Part shown: positions 9,865 through 21,321 of the stretch, piece after piece
Layout of the letters: each line of letters opens with the position of its first letter
Numbering within the stretch: position 1 is the first letter of the stretch
Origin: Simmondsia chinensis
Taxonomy: Eukaryota; Streptophyta; Magnoliopsida; Caryophyllales; Simmondsiaceae
NCBI GenBank assembly: GCA_018398585.1
Contig: JAGTTD010000024.1
Location: 8,770,071 to 8,834,070, forward strand
Length of the DNA: 64,000 nt
Direction: 5' to 3'
Notes under the pieces: generated by a model
Seen by the model: only the letters and a program-made list of their open reading frames with translations
Told to the model about the DNA's origin: nothing
Databases searched by the model: none
Position numbers and translations under genes: made by a program

Positions 9865-10901
9865 TTACCATAATCCCGTATAAAAACGGCGATAATATCC
9901 GGCCAGCCCGAGAAACCCGCGCAACTGTTTGAGGGAAGACGGCACCGGCCAATCCCGAACAGCTTCTATCTTTGATTGGTCCATGTAAACCCCACGAGCC
10001 GAAATGCGATGCCCCAAATAATCGATTTCTTCTAAAAGAAATTCACATTTAGACACTTTGGCATATAAGTAGATCATGTGCATCACTTCAAACACCAACC
10101 GGAGATGATATAAATGGGAAGCGGCATCAGGACTATAAACCAAAATGTCATCAAAGAAGATGAGGACGAATTTCTGTAGAAAGGGGTGAAACACCGAGTT
10201 CATGAGGCCCTGAAACTTGGCGGGAGCATTGGTAAGGCCGAAAGGCATCACCCTAAATTCGTAATGGCCCTGATGCGTACGGAATGCGATTTTTAAACAT
10301 CGGAATCACAAACCCGGACCTGATGGTACCCACTCCAGAGATCCAATTTGGAAAATACAACCGAGCCATGTAGCTCATCGAGTAATTCTTTAACTATTGG
10401 AATCGGAAACTTGTCTTTAATGGTACGATGATTCAACTCGGGGTAGTCAACACACATACGCCATGACCCATCTTTTTTCTTGACCAAGATCATGGGCGAA
10501 GTGAACGGCCTGTTGCTATGTCGAATGACACCCGAAGCCAACATGTCCTGGATTATTGTTTCGATCGCGTCCTTCTGAATCAAAGGATAGCGGTATGGTC
10601 GAATATTGACAGGAGTAGCATCCGGTTTAAGAACAATGCGGTGATCAAATAATGGCCGCGGTGGGGGCAGATCACGAGGAGTCTCAAACACTGATGAAAA
10701 CTTAAGCAGCAAATCATTAAGTTCTACCCAATGCATTTCGGTAATCAATCTGGAAGCTTCCGTTTTCACCCCCATAATACACAAAAGAAGGGGAAGGGGC
10801 GAAACTAATAATGCATGAAGAGAAGGATTGAAAGTACTGAGCTTATGTAAACTTCGCTTACCGCATTCCCGCCGGAAGGAGTTTGGCCACGGAGCACACA
10901 T
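9865..10901 (-). pseudogene. Gypsy-1 reverse transcriptase remnant
   Basis: The N-terminal half (10901-10293) has FDHRIVLKPDATPVNIRPYR, the RHSNRPFTSPMILVKKKDGS block, and FSKLDLWSGYHQVR with the first catalytic Asp. The C-terminal half (10251-9865) has [17 protein letters not shown] and an intact FFDDILVYS catalytic box near 10130-10155. A frameshift at about 10252-10292 separates the halves. Except for that shift the domain is almost complete, so this copy decayed less than the copia elements nearby. Confidence 0.9.
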
Positions 10902-10904
10902 TGT

Positions 10905-11230
10905 TTAGCCCCCCAAGTGAAGGACATTTGGAGCTTCCCGAAGTCCCATAGTATGAGCCAGAGAGTAGTGAGCCACTGGATCCTGAGCACCCTATCACAC
11001 CCGTCCAAATCAATCACAAGGACATCACATCCAAACTTAGTGCCTTGAGCATGCCATTGAAAAGCATGACAGATGTTGGTGCAACAGATGCGGTTGCCAT
11101 CCGCCACAACAACCGAAATGGGGGAAATCGGTTCAGCCACACAATCCAACCAACAGCCTTCTCACGGTTAAGAAAGTTATGTGTACTGCAGCTATCAATC
11201 AGTATATGAAGGGCTTTGCGGTTATGGAAC
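10905..11230 (-). pseudogene. Gypsy-1 protease remnant
   Basis: The retropepsin-type active site follows the zinc knuckle: ILIDSCSTHNFLN at about 11170-11215, where the usual Asp-Ser/Thr-Gly triplet reads Asp-Ser-Cys. A frameshift near 11150 moves the rest (VADGNRICCTNICHAF, then GCDVLVIDLDGCDRVL) into a second frame, 11149-10905. The changed Gly and the shift both argue against activity. Confidence 0.82.
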
Positions 11231-12429
11231 CTGGTAATGCGCATAGTACTATAGGAAGAGATACCCGACAAGGCGTTGCAAGAAATGTGAGGCACATCAC
11301 TCGAGTCTAACTCGGTATGATCCACGCCTAAGTCCTCGGTCATGTCTTCATTAGAGCCATCCAAATCCCTAAACATCACACGTAATTGAGGATTCATGAC
11401 CTTACACACTTTCATATGGTCCGGCACAAAAGGCTCACTACAAAAGAAACATAGACCGCGCTCACGACGATCTTCTATTTCAGCCGCTGAAATGGTACGC
11501 CCCTCACGTTTATGAGGTCGTGAATTATAACTAGGGTCCGATAAGGACCGCATCACAAACCCGGATGAAGGGGCTAGGGAGGGTATCGAAGCACGTGCAG
11601 TCGGAGACCTAGAGGTCCCAGAAGGGGAGGGCCGAGTGCCAAGCAACAAATTGTCCTTTTGTAAATGAGACAAATGCATAGCATGTTGTAAAGTACATGG
11701 TTGTAACATCAAGACCGGGTATCTCATCGAATCTTTAAGGCCCATGACATAACAAGATACCAAATGTTCCTCAGTCAAGTTCAGGTGCGAAATTAAATGC
11801 TCTAATTGAGTCTGATATACAGAAACAATACCAGTTTGACATAAGTTCATTAAATCAGACATAGGATCTTCATAACTACGACCAATCCTCGCAATTAACA
11901 ATGCCGAATACTCTGGCCACAAAACTTCCCCAATCGGTCGAACTAGGGTTCGGATAAAAGCATGATGCCATTCTAAGGCATCTTCCTCTAAATGCATAGA
12001 AGCAAGTTTAACTTGCGCCGAAGAAGGAGTATGATCAATTTCAAAAAATTGCTCCACCTTCCATATCCAATTCTTGATGGCCAAGCCACCGGAGAATCGA
12101 GGAAAATCAATTTTAGACATTCGCGTATGAAATTGATAATGAGAAGAAGCTGACGAATCAATACCAGAGATCGGAACCGAAGTGGTTACCGGCGGCGGCG
12201 GCGGAGGAGGTGGCGGCACTAAATCGGTTGGCTAAGCAAGCAAATCGTTACCAGACCTCTGTGTTTGCTGGAGTTCCCGCAATATACTCATCATCGAAGT
12301 CATCTCGGTCTGAATTAAGTCAAATCGGACATCCATATCTTTGAGGCAACCTTCAATTCTGCTCTCCGTGTCGTCCAAATGGGTTTCCAAGCGACGCAAG
12401 TCCAACACGCTGCGAGTGCCTTCTGCCAT
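11170..12429 (-). pseudogene. Gypsy-1 gag with a single in-frame stop
   Basis: The frame starts at ATG 12429, near the primer site, with a coiled N-terminal segment (MAEGTRSVLDLRRLETHLDD). A TAG at 12232-12234 interrupts it, and the same frame continues to the protease. Nine consecutive Pro codons (about 12190-12219) come from a GGC/GGA repeat. The gag core has FPRFSGG, IKNWIWKVEQFFEID and the W-x3-F region. A zinc-knuckle-like CFFCSEPFVPDHMKVC lies at about 11413-11460. Only one stop separates this from a full-length gag of about 420 residues. Confidence 0.88.
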
Positions 12430-12459
12430 TATTGAATCAACGCTGCTCTAGGCCTGAAT

Positions 12460-12470
12460 CTGATACCAAA
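12460..12470 (-). other. Primer binding site of Gypsy-1
   Basis: On the minus strand TTTGGTATCAG directly follows the LTR end, complementary to initiator Met tRNA. Confidence 0.85.
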
Positions 12471-12694
12471 TGTTACAACAATTGTAGGTGCAACAACCCT
12501 AGGGTTAGGGATTGGGGGTGAGTTAGAGTTCGGTGAGAGAAAGAGTTAGAAGAAGGGGATGAGAGAAAGAGATTGAGAGAGAAGAAGTTTATTTGTTATG
12601 TTTTAATGAATGAACAATTGCCCCTATTTATACTACTACACTTTGAAACTTATTACATTTGCAATTATTCTAATTGGTAAGATGCTATGCATCA
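12471..12694 (-). repeat. 5' LTR of Gypsy-1
   Basis: It begins TGTTACAACAATTG and ends GCTATGCATCA on the plus strand. It is nearly identical to 7670-7893, with a handful of substitutions, and is followed by the second target-duplication copy GAGAC. Confidence 0.93.
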
Positions 12695-12715
12695 GAGACC
12701 AAAGTAAAAATCAGA
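12695..12715 (-). pseudogene. 5' piece of the split host last exon
   Basis: These 21 bases are the start of the host exon, upstream of the Gypsy-1 insertion. In the frame that continues at 7664 they encode LIFTLVS after one split-codon base. 12695-12699 is the target-duplication copy. Confidence 0.48.
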
Positions 12716-12740
12716 CTATAAGTAAGGGGAAAAGACAGTA
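12716..12740 (-). promoter_or_regulatory. 3' splice site of host intron
   Basis: Reading the minus strand, a pyrimidine-rich run (CTGTCTTTTCCCCTTACTTATAG) ends in AG at 12716-12717, directly before the exon frame. Tract and acceptor fit plant introns. Confidence 0.5.
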
Positions 12741-13282
12741 GATGGTTTGTGGAACTTGCATACTTGCTGCGGCAAGGGTTAAGGGGTTTAATGGTAATTG
12801 GAAGGGTGAGAAAGCGTTTGTAAATGATGCACAACGGATAAAAAAGGGCACTCCCATGTAAAAAAAAAAAAAAGAACTGATTAAAAAAAAAAAAGTTAAT
12901 TGTTTGCTCCTCTCCTAATATATATATAAACAATGGCACATGTGGTTGATTCATAAGTTCGATGAAAGGGCATTCTCTTGTAAAACAAAATGTAGGAGTG
13001 GTTCATTGAGAAAGTGTTCCTTTTAGAGGTGTTATTTAGAGCATGTTTGGCATCGGGTCAAGGGGGTAATCTTTAACAGTGCAATTGTTTATGGGGTAAC
13101 CATTATTTGTGAAATTTTTTTCCTTTCACCTTATTTGGTTACGCAGTTTTAAAAGAGTAAACGTTAACACATGAATCTTTTATTAAGTTTGATTTGAATG
13201 TAACATACTTCTTTTTTATCTTTCATGTGCTAATTTATTTCTTGCATTATTTTTAATTTTTTAAAAATTTAACTATAATAAA
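12741..13282. other. Presumed host intron with poly(A/T) tracts
   Basis: This is upstream of the acceptor on the minus strand and has no coding frame. Two A-runs (about 12858-12872 and 12883-12894) and a short TA run near 12919-12930 are simple repeats. From about 13036 the sequence resembles the edge of a non-autonomous DNA element (a GTTTGG-type motif, with a complementary CCAAAC near 14315), but terminal repeats and target duplications do not match well enough to call. Confidence 0.4.
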
Positions 13283-13667
13283 GGGTTATTTACGCTAAAG
13301 GTCATTGTACTTTGTCCATTGTGTCAATTTAATCTTTGTACTCTTAATTGTGTCAACTTAATCCCCATACAATTCAAAATGTGTCAATTTATCCTTATAG
13401 AAAACTTTATGTTAAGTTTTGAATGAAAATTTTAATGGTACAACCACGAGTTGTGTTAAATTGAGTATACAGATGAATTTATAATAAGTTACTTGCGTTA
13501 ATATAATTTTTTCGTTCAAAATTACATCATGGACTTAACTTAAATTTGACCAAAAGACTAAATTTACACATTTTGAATTGTATAGGGACTAAATTGACAC
13601 AATTAAAAGTACAAGGAGTAAATTGACACAATGAGCAAAGTACAGGGATCTTTGGCATAAGTAGCCC
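13283..13667. mobile_element. Long-TIR MITE, Mutator-like
   Basis: A 385-bp element whose ends are imperfect inverted repeats of at least 115 bp, possibly about 160 bp. The left end starts GGGTTATTTACGC, and the right end reversed starts GGGCTACTTATGC. Both arms carry phrases such as ATTGTGTCAATTTA and ACAATTCAAAATGTGT. Flanks TATAATAAA (13274-13282) and TATAATATA (13668-13676) agree at 8 of 9 positions, fitting the 9-bp duplication of Mutator elements. No transposase is encoded, so movement would have needed an autonomous relative. Confidence 0.8.
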
Positions 13668-13676
13668 TATAATATA

Positions 13677-14999
13677 ATATAACTATTTATTAAAACATTG
13701 AATAAAGTCACCTTTTGTATAATTGAAGAAGCTGTAAATATGTACAAAATAATTTTGAAATTATTAAAAAAAAGATAATCCCTATTATAAAGCTGACAAC
13801 CCATCCCCACCAATATCGTTATTGTTATTTCTATTCGATTTTTGAAATATTTAATATATTTTTTAATCTAAATATATTTTTAAGTATTTAAAATATTTTT
13901 GTAATATTTAAATATTTTTTAATTACTTTAATATTTAAATATTATTATATATTTTTAACTATTGAATTTATATATATTTTTTTTATATTTTATATTTAGA
14001 ATTTTTTTAATTTATAAATATTACAATAATATTTAAAATATATTGTATATATTTTAAATATTATATGAATTTTAAAAATTTTTCTAATATTAAATATTTT
14101 AAAAATGTTTAGAATATTTTATTAAATATTTAAAAAAATTTTAATTATATAAAATATAATTTTTATAATATCCAAATTTTCCAAACAAAAAACAAGTTGA
14201 AAATTCTTTTACCCCTTTCCTTGTTACGGATATTGCCCTAAGGGGTAGTGCAACGACTTCAGTCTCATTTGGGGGAAAACTTTTTCATGGGTTAAATGTT
14301 AATGGTAAACCAAACAAGGTTAAAAAGAGCGTAAAAAAAAAAAAAACCTCATAATATTATTACATAATGTATCAAACCACTAAAGATAACTATTCATTCA
14401 CTATTAAAAAGTCCAGCAAAACATTAAACATTCGATACATAGAGAGCATGTTGCGCTCCTACTTAAATGAATAGGTACACAAGATTTGGAAATCCATCCT
14501 CAAAGCTTGCAGATGTCCCAACAAAAAGGAAGCCTTAGTGTAGCAGTAATCACAAAATCCTACTAGGAAAAACAATGCCATTATAAACCAAATCGATCAA
14601 CATCAAGTCAACTAATGCTACTCATAGCATCAACAACAAACAATAGGAACACAAGTTAGTAAAGAACATGCTACTTGACCAAACAAATTTGACTATAAAA
14701 AAGACTAAACAACAACTAATAATAAGCAACTACATTCATTGCAGGAAAATAAATCAAATTAGTTATGAGGGACTATAAAGGAAAAGTGGCTTGCAATTTG
14801 ATTGACCATGATATTCTGTAATTTAGTGGAATGACATTCACGTACATCAAACATTAGTTTAATCGAGTTCAATTAATTCACTTTACAAAATCCACGAGTG
14901 AAAATAATGCGCAAAACAAACACCACTTATGCATAGCATAGGAAAAAACCTAGTTTATGTATAAAGGTTAAGATATATTACAAACAATTAATAAAAATT
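13677..14999. other. AT-rich low-complexity intron or intergenic DNA
   Basis: From about 13820 to 14170 the sequence is almost entirely A/T with repeated ATTTAAATATT-like words. The rest (14340-14999) looks like ordinary non-coding DNA with no supportable gene. 14995-14999 (AAATT) is the left target-duplication copy of Copia-2. Confidence 0.5.
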
Positions 15000-16048
15000 T
15001 GTTAAAGAAATAAGGACAATGGGTAATCAAATTCTCAAGCTCGAGGCGCTAAAGGCTAACTCAAGATAGGGGCAAATAGAACTGAAACCCACTTTAGACA
15101 AAAATGAACACTATGGACCTCGAATTACAGCAAATGGACTTAAGACAAGATAATTAAACGATTGAAAATAAAAGATTCAGAGAAGAGGGATTGATCCGAA
15201 GGAAGTCGATGCGCCGTGGATTTCACCATTGCCCTAGGTCGTTTATAGCCCGCTATGGCACAAATGAGATTGTTAGGCACTCTAACTCCTAAGGTTAAAT
15301 GGCATCTAATACAAGAGTGTACTCTCAGGTGATGGGTTGGAGTATGCCCAACTTGAGTAGTAACCAAAGTAACAAAGAAGGACCTAGAGAGGATTGGAGA
15401 TAAGGAGAGAAGTATGTTTTTTGTACTTCTATGGTTGTTCTGAATCCCTAAAGTGCAATATTTATAGGCAAATACTTAACGTACAAGCAAAAATTAGGTA
15501 TAGAATGTGGACAAGAAATCTGGCCTCAATTAAGAAGGTGGGTGGATACGAAGGAGTGGAAAATTTTTCCATAACTAAGCCAACATCGGTTAAGGAAAGA
15601 AGTGGGTAGTTACATGGTCAAAATGCATACTCGAGCTTGAACTTGTAGCCTCAAGCTCGAACATGAAATAATGGTCAGAACCTTGAACATAGAAGCCTCG
15701 ATGTTGGTCAGAAGAGGACATATTGAGCTCGAACGCATGCTCCTTGAGCTTAGTCTAAAGAACTCGCATCGAGTTCCTTTACGACAACTAAAAACATAAG
15801 GACCGTAATATTAAAGGATTGGGTCGGAAAAAGTCCACACCACACCCCATCGCAATGTGCAAGCGAGCTCGGCCCGGTACGGTAGGGCACGCACCTGTGG
15901 TCCACCAAACCCATTCTAGGCCCACAAGACATTACCAAGGACAAGGAGATGGGGGTATTTAAACTAGACCTCCCACCTCTATTTTAAATATGGAATTGAG
16001 GCAAATTACAAAAGCAAAAATAAAGTACACTATCCCCAAATTCCAACA
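15000..16048 (-). repeat. 3' LTR of Copia-2
   Basis: It begins TGTTAAAGAAATAAGG and ends AAATTCCAACA. It aligns with 32229-33140 but holds about 190 bp (roughly 15660-15850) that is absent from the other copy. Repeats of a CTCGAGCTTGA-like word occur at 15630-15670. Confidence 0.88.
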
Positions 16049-16057
16049 ATCCCCCAC
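16049..16057 (-). other. Polypurine tract of Copia-2
   Basis: On the minus strand GTGGGGGAT lies immediately before the LTR start TGTTGGAATTT, giving the element its orientation. Confidence 0.8.
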
Positions 16058-16743
16058 ATGGTTCAAATTTGAGAAAATGAAGACAAGAGGTTATTGAACA
16101 ATGAGACCCACACTTGGTGGTACCGATGTCTTTTGGACTTGAATTGGTACCTAGTGAGTATGCATATCCCATAACCACCCTAGGTCAATATGGTCTTGAA
16201 CCTAGGTAGTCATTGTGAAGAACACACACATCCCCTTCATGTGTTTCTTGAGTTGAAACACACTCTACAATCTGGACATATGAGGTCCTTCTCAGCAAAA
16301 CAGGTTCGATACCTGTGTACTTAGGAATGCTCTGGAGAGTAAGCCCTTACTCTCGATAGAGGATGTTGTACCACCCCCACATTCCCGTACATGAGTTCAT
16401 CAAGTGTGGTACCCCATATCACCATAAAGGCCATGGACAACATTAAGAGCCTTAAGCTCATGCTCAACATCATGGAAGATCGGTGAGTCCATTAAGTGTG
16501 CTGCCTCACACCACCATAAAGGTTATGGACATCATCAAGAGTATAGAGCTTAACAGAAACGTCATGGCAGATTTGACAGATCCAAACCATAAGTGTCACT
16601 ATCTTGAAGGGGTTAGGGTGGATTAATCACAAATTTCTTAACCTTGGCTTCATTTGACCCATTGAACGTCAAAAATTACTCCTGAGATGGGTATCCACCA
16701 AGATCAAGGGGCTTAAGCCCCATTCCCTCTATTGTATCACATA

Positions 16744-18299
16744 TCACCTTATTAGAAAGGCCATTAGTAAGTGAATATGACTGCGCTTGCCATTATACAT
16801 CTCACTCCGCGCCACTCTAATGGTCGTTTGTGAGTCACAATGCATTAAGATTGACAGTGTGGGATTCCCCAACAGTGGAATGCCTTCTAGCACATTCCTT
16901 AGCCATTCAACTTCTAAACATGCCATATCTAGAGCAATAAACTCAGATTCCATCGTGGATTTAGCAATATGGGTTTATTTATACGATTTCCAAGGCATAG
17001 CATTGTTAGTAAGCATAAAAACATACCCACTATTAGAGTTAATTTCATCATTGTTAGATACCTAAATGGCATCATAATATTCCCCTAAAACAGCAAGGAA
17101 TTGTTTATAATTAAGACCCCAGTCCGTGTACCCTGAAGGTATCTCAACAGTCTAACCAGAGCAACATAGTGCTTATCACTTGGACTATGGGTGTAACGAT
17201 TCAATCTACTTATGACATAGGTAATATTAGGACAAGTGCATTTCATCATAAAATTCATGCTACCAATAATTTTAGCGTATTCGGCCTATCACACACTATA
17301 ACCTATGTTCCGTTTCAAGCGAACATTCCGGTCAAAGGGAGTTTTAACAAGAGTGTGATCAAAGTGAACGAACTTACTCAATATTTTCTCCACATAGTGG
17401 GATTAAATTACAGTCAAACCCTTAGGTTATCTAATTATTTTAATGCCAAGTATCATATCAGTGTTGCCTAGGTCTTTCATATCAAAGCATAAATTCAAGA
17501 AACACTTAGTAGAATTCACATTGTTCACACTCGTACCAAAAATAAGCATGCCATTAACATACAAGCAGATAATTTCACAACAAAACCACGTGTGACCAAA
17601 ATGCAATCAGACTTTTGATGTCATTGTTTAGGAGCTTACTTAAGACCATACAAGGACTTTACGAGTTTCCAAACTTTATACTTCATTCTAGGAACCTCAA
17701 ACCCCTCGGAACCATGTAAATTTCCTCCTTAAAGTCACCATTCAAGAAAGCGGTTTTAACATCCATTTGGTGTACTACAAGTTTATGTGTGAACAGTAGA
17801 GCAATCGAAGCTCTTACGATCGCATCTTAGTCATGGGTGAATACGTATCAAAGAAGTCTATGCTTTGTTTCTGAGTGTACCCCTTAGCTACTAATATGGC
17901 CTTAAACTTATCAATGGACCCCTTAACCCTTAGTTTCTTCTTAAACACCCATTTAGACCCTTTGGGCTTGCATTCTCTTGGGAGGTCCACTAACACCCAA
18001 GTGATGTTACTCATAATCGAGTTTAGCTCATTATTAACGGCCTCTCTCCAAAGTGGCTCATCTATAGATCTCATGGCCTCGTGTGTCTTAGGATCTTTCT
18101 CTAACATGAATGTACCAACAACATGTTCCTCAAAATCAAGGTGTTTAGATAGGAATGCAGTAATGAAGTCAGGCCCAAAGCTAGTCCCCGTTCGAGCCCT
18201 TTTACTTCTTCTAAGTTCCTTAACCTTGTGTTCAGGTGGCGAATGACTAGATGAGGGAGTAGATGCATCAAGCAAAGAAACATGCAACAACACATGCAT
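16744..18299 (-). pseudogene. Copia-2 reverse transcriptase and RNase H remnant
   Basis: The reverse transcriptase N-terminal half (18299-17814) is open: a RSKRARTGTSFGPDF linker, then WREAVNNELNSIMSN, KWVFKKKLR and LVAKGYTQKQSIDFFDTYSP. Downstream the frame breaks repeatedly. The catalytic box can still be read at 17550-17561 as Tyr-Val-Asn-Gly, so both Asp of YVDD are lost. RNase H survives at 16953-16744 with the Glu of SEFIALDMACLEVEWLR and the CDSQTTIRVA motif. The domain order and spacing match copia. The domain is clearly dead. Confidence 0.85.
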
Positions 18300-19200
18300 A
18301 GATTCTTATAGGAAACACATACTCAAAAACTTCAGCATCTCGAGACTCTGTGATTCTACCAAGCCTAGGGCTTGAGTTATTTAATAACATGAATCTATAT
18401 GCAAAACTATTCATAGCATAATCAATAAACACATCATCTATTGTTTTGGGACCTATCTTACTTCTTTCAAATTCTGGTATCCCAACTTTAGCTAGACCCC
18501 CACACTTTAAGGTATTGCAGGTGTTTTGTCTAACTTTTTATGTAAAACAGTATTTAGCACATGGCATGCTCACAACATGGCTTCTCCCCTCAAGCTCAAG
18601 CGTAGGCTTGAGCTAATAACAGAGCATTCATGTTTTCTTTAAGGGTTCAAATCTTTCTTTCGACTATATAGTTCTATTGGGGTATATAAGGGGCTGATAA
18701 CTCATGAATTATGCCAAATTCATCATAATATTTCTTAAGGAAGGTGGTGTCATACACACCTCGTCCATTAGACCTAATCCTCTTGATTCTACAGTCTAAT
18801 TTGTTTTCAACTTGTACTTTACTTGAGGAGCATTTCCTCATCCTCATCTTTTGAACTCAAGAGATATATTTTGGTGAATCTCAAGTGGTCATAAACCGAG
18901 GTAATATAGTACCTCTTACCACCTCTACTGATGGTGTTCATAAAATAACCTACATCACTATTCACAAGTTCAAGTAGGCTAGATGTTCGTTCAACTGATT
19001 TGTTAAAAGGCCTCTTAGGGTGCTTTGCCTCGACACATATTCTCACATTTATCAGGTTCGGTTAGACTATAGTTGGGAATTAAATTCACTTGTTTAATTT
19101 TTTTAACTGAATTATAATTCAAATATCCGAGCCTAGCATGCCGCAAATCCAATGATTCAACAATATAAGCGTAAGTAGATGCATTATTATTCATTTCAAC
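18300..19200 (-). pseudogene. Copia-2 integrase remnant
   Basis: The minus strand reads ARLGYLNYNSV near 19110-19140 (GAG-pre-integrase His motif, the His now Tyr). It then reads CVEAKHPKRPFNKS and LLELVNSDVGYFMNTISRGG (18819-19046), which is the start of the catalytic core. The His-Ser-Asp box is Asn-Ser-Asp, and the TDDYSR segment is degraded to VYDHLRF. Beyond 18819 the frame is lost in stops. Confidence 0.8.
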
Positions 19201-19479
19201 ATCGAGTGCAAAGAGATGCCCATTAAAAAACCTTTCCCAAAAAGTTGGTGCTCTTGGTGATAACCAGCTTGTTAGATATAAAAGTCAGTTTAAAAACTAG
19301 CTTTGTTAAGTAGAGTACTAGAAACAAGACCTCTACGCAGATCAGGGACATGTAATACTAAAAAGATAAAAACTTTCTAGAGTTAAGTTTCAGAAGAACC
19401 TTTCCCTTTCCAAGAATAGGGATGAGCTAGAATTATCCATGAACACACACTCTCCCACATCGGCATTCACATACTCCTA

Positions 19480-19828
19480 GAATAAGTCCTTATTGGTGCA
19501 AATGTGCCTTGTGGCACCAGTATCTATCTACAACCCACTCAACCATGTCCCAATCATTTTCACCTCGGAGATCATGCCCACAAAGACATGCCCGCTCTCG
19601 GTGAGGTTGGCCTACGGTTTGTGTTCTTTGGGCTTTCTTAGTCCAAATCCCTTCTTGCAGTCTCTCGAGGTATGGCCTAATTCGCCACAGATCTAGTATG
19701 TTCCCTTGACTTTTTTCTAGCCCATTAAGGGTTGTTTTGAGGCCTTTTGCAACAAGACTTCTTCTGCTTTGAGTTTGAGCGTGAGCCTCGATTGGAACGC
19801 CCCTTGTTCCATGGCTTCTTGAACCTAC
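19480..19828 (-). pseudogene. Copia-2 gag C-terminus and protease start
   Basis: A protease active site reads DTGATRHIC on the minus strand at about 19498-19524, so the catalytic triplet is preserved although the surrounding frame is not. Upstream, a basic gag tail (FKKPWNKGRSNRGSR) and a damaged zinc knuckle (CGELGHTSRDCKKG, missing its first Cys) are readable between 19630 and 19828. The sequence stops abruptly at the Tat-1 LTR. Confidence 0.75.
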
Positions 19829-21216
19829 GGTTTACACCCCAAACTCAAGGAAATTGGGACAACGCCGTTTTGAAGAAAAGAGTCACATATTTATCACGTG
19901 AGGCCATCCACAAGCGATATGAGGCCTTTAGATGCTAAGATAATGGCGTCTCAAGCCCAGTTTCTTGAGAAGTTTAAGCCCTCTAAAGGGTATTAGCCAC
20001 TCAATATGGTTGATGAGGTAAAAGAGGCTTGAGCTCAAGGGACTTCCCAAAAGGCTGTAAGATAGGTTGTTCTGGAGCCTAAGGCAATTACTTGGGGTGC
20101 AATTCCAGATATGTGAGCCTCAAGCTTATCTAATAGAACGTGGGCCATCTAGAAGGAATCCAACAAGTTATGCGGATGTGGGGATTCCAGAAAGACATTT
20201 GAGTACTCAAATTTAGGGCATGTTCAATTCCCATTCAGTGGGCGCCGAAGGAGCTTTGAGGCAGATGTGGGAAGGAAATGCCATGGAATTAGGATGTAGT
20301 AGTTATTTCCATTCTCTATAATTAAGAGATACTATTGTAGTTGTAAAGTGTCCAGCACCACCATACAAACTTCTTCAAGTTTCTTTACAGCACACCTGCG
20401 CTTTTTACCTAGGAGTAGCATAACTTACCCTAGCTTAGCTTAGCGTAGCATAACGTAGATCTTCTCTGTACTTGCTTTCATCAAAGTAATACAAGTCTTC
20501 GGGTTTCAGGTATGAACTTTCTGTTTTAATCTATTCCCACAATCAATGAGTTGAGAATTGAGTCATTAGTTTAAAGCTATGACGGCTAAGGCTTGACCTT
20601 GATTGCATTGGTCTTAACACTGGTTTCACTGATTAATAAGGCGGTGAACTTAGGTTTTTATTATTGTTTAAAGGGCTTTGATGGCCAAGGCTTGGCCTTG
20701 ATTGCGTTAGTCTTCATCTTGTAACCTAGATACGGTTTGCTTCATCTTAATTTTGTCAAACTCTAACTCATTCAAGTTATTACAAGTCAAGAGTGTTAGG
20801 CCTAAAAATTTGATTGACTTGGGTTTGTAAGTAAACTACTGGGCTCTTGCGTTTGTCTCCACCTTAGTTCCTAACATTTAAGTGTCCGAGAAAAAGGTGG
20901 GCTTTGCTCCATCACTATAATTGCCATTTCAATTAGGTCCATAACCCTTTAATATATATATATATATATATATATAACCACAAAAATATAAAGTCTCCTT
21001 AATTGGAACATAAGCAAAATCCACAATTTAATTGCAAACAGAAGTCGGATTCACCAAAAGCACCATCCCTTTTCTTAGAAAAGGTGAGTGGTTGAGGTCA
21101 AACACGTGCGGTCCAAAATTTTCTCCCCACGTCATTGCGAGTCCCTTTTTACATGTTTGTTTGATTTGCATTTATGGCGACCACATTCACGCACTTAACA
21201 AACAAAAGAGCAAACA
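19829..21216 (+). repeat. 5' LTR of Tat-1
   Basis: The family start is TGTTTACACC; here the first base is changed (GGTTTACACC). It ends GAGCAAACA before the primer site. It matches 36677-35286 reversed almost throughout. It includes a (TA)n run near 20950-20976 and a short TAGCTTAGC-type repeat near 20430-20450. Confidence 0.88.
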
Positions 21217-21220
21217 TGCC

Positions 21221-21243
21221 TTTTGGCGACCATAGTGGGAGGC
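21221..21243 (+). other. Primer binding site region of Tat-1
   Basis: TTTTGGCGACCATAGTGGGA follows the LTR by four bases. The matching position in Tat-5 reads TTTTAGAGACCACAGTGAGA (minus strand). The position and TGGCGACC core fit Tat/Ogre-type primer sites; the tRNA was not determined. Confidence 0.65.
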
Positions 21244-21321
21244 TTAACATAAGACGTAATTGTATTTAACCCCATCGTGTATTATCAAAATATAGTTTCA
21301 GACCATTCATCAATTATCAGA

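Larger units (their letters stand above)
7670..12694 (-). mobile_element. Gypsy-1: complete, inactivated Ty3-gypsy chromovirus
   Basis: Direct LTRs (7670-7893 and 12471-12694, 224 bp each) flank the body. Target duplications GAGAT (7665-7669) and GAGAC (12695-12699) differ by one transition. The primer site for initiator Met tRNA sits inside the right LTR, so transcription runs right to left. Order on the minus strand is gag, protease, reverse transcriptase, RNase H, integrase, chromodomain: the Ty3-gypsy chromovirus order. The short LTRs resemble the Reina-type clade, but that placement is inference. Several frameshifts and stops inactivate it. It is inserted in the last exon of a host gene. 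Confidence 0.95.

Noticed and set aside
13036..14330. Possible larger DNA transposon enclosing the MITE, suggested by GTTTGG and CCAAAC words near its edges
   Set aside because: Terminal inverted repeats do not align beyond a few bases and no 8- or 9-bp duplication could be matched.
14440..14560. Short minus-strand frame near an AG that could be another host exon
   Set aside because: Only about 20 codons, weak acceptor context and no link in frame to the 12715 exon; this length is expected by chance.
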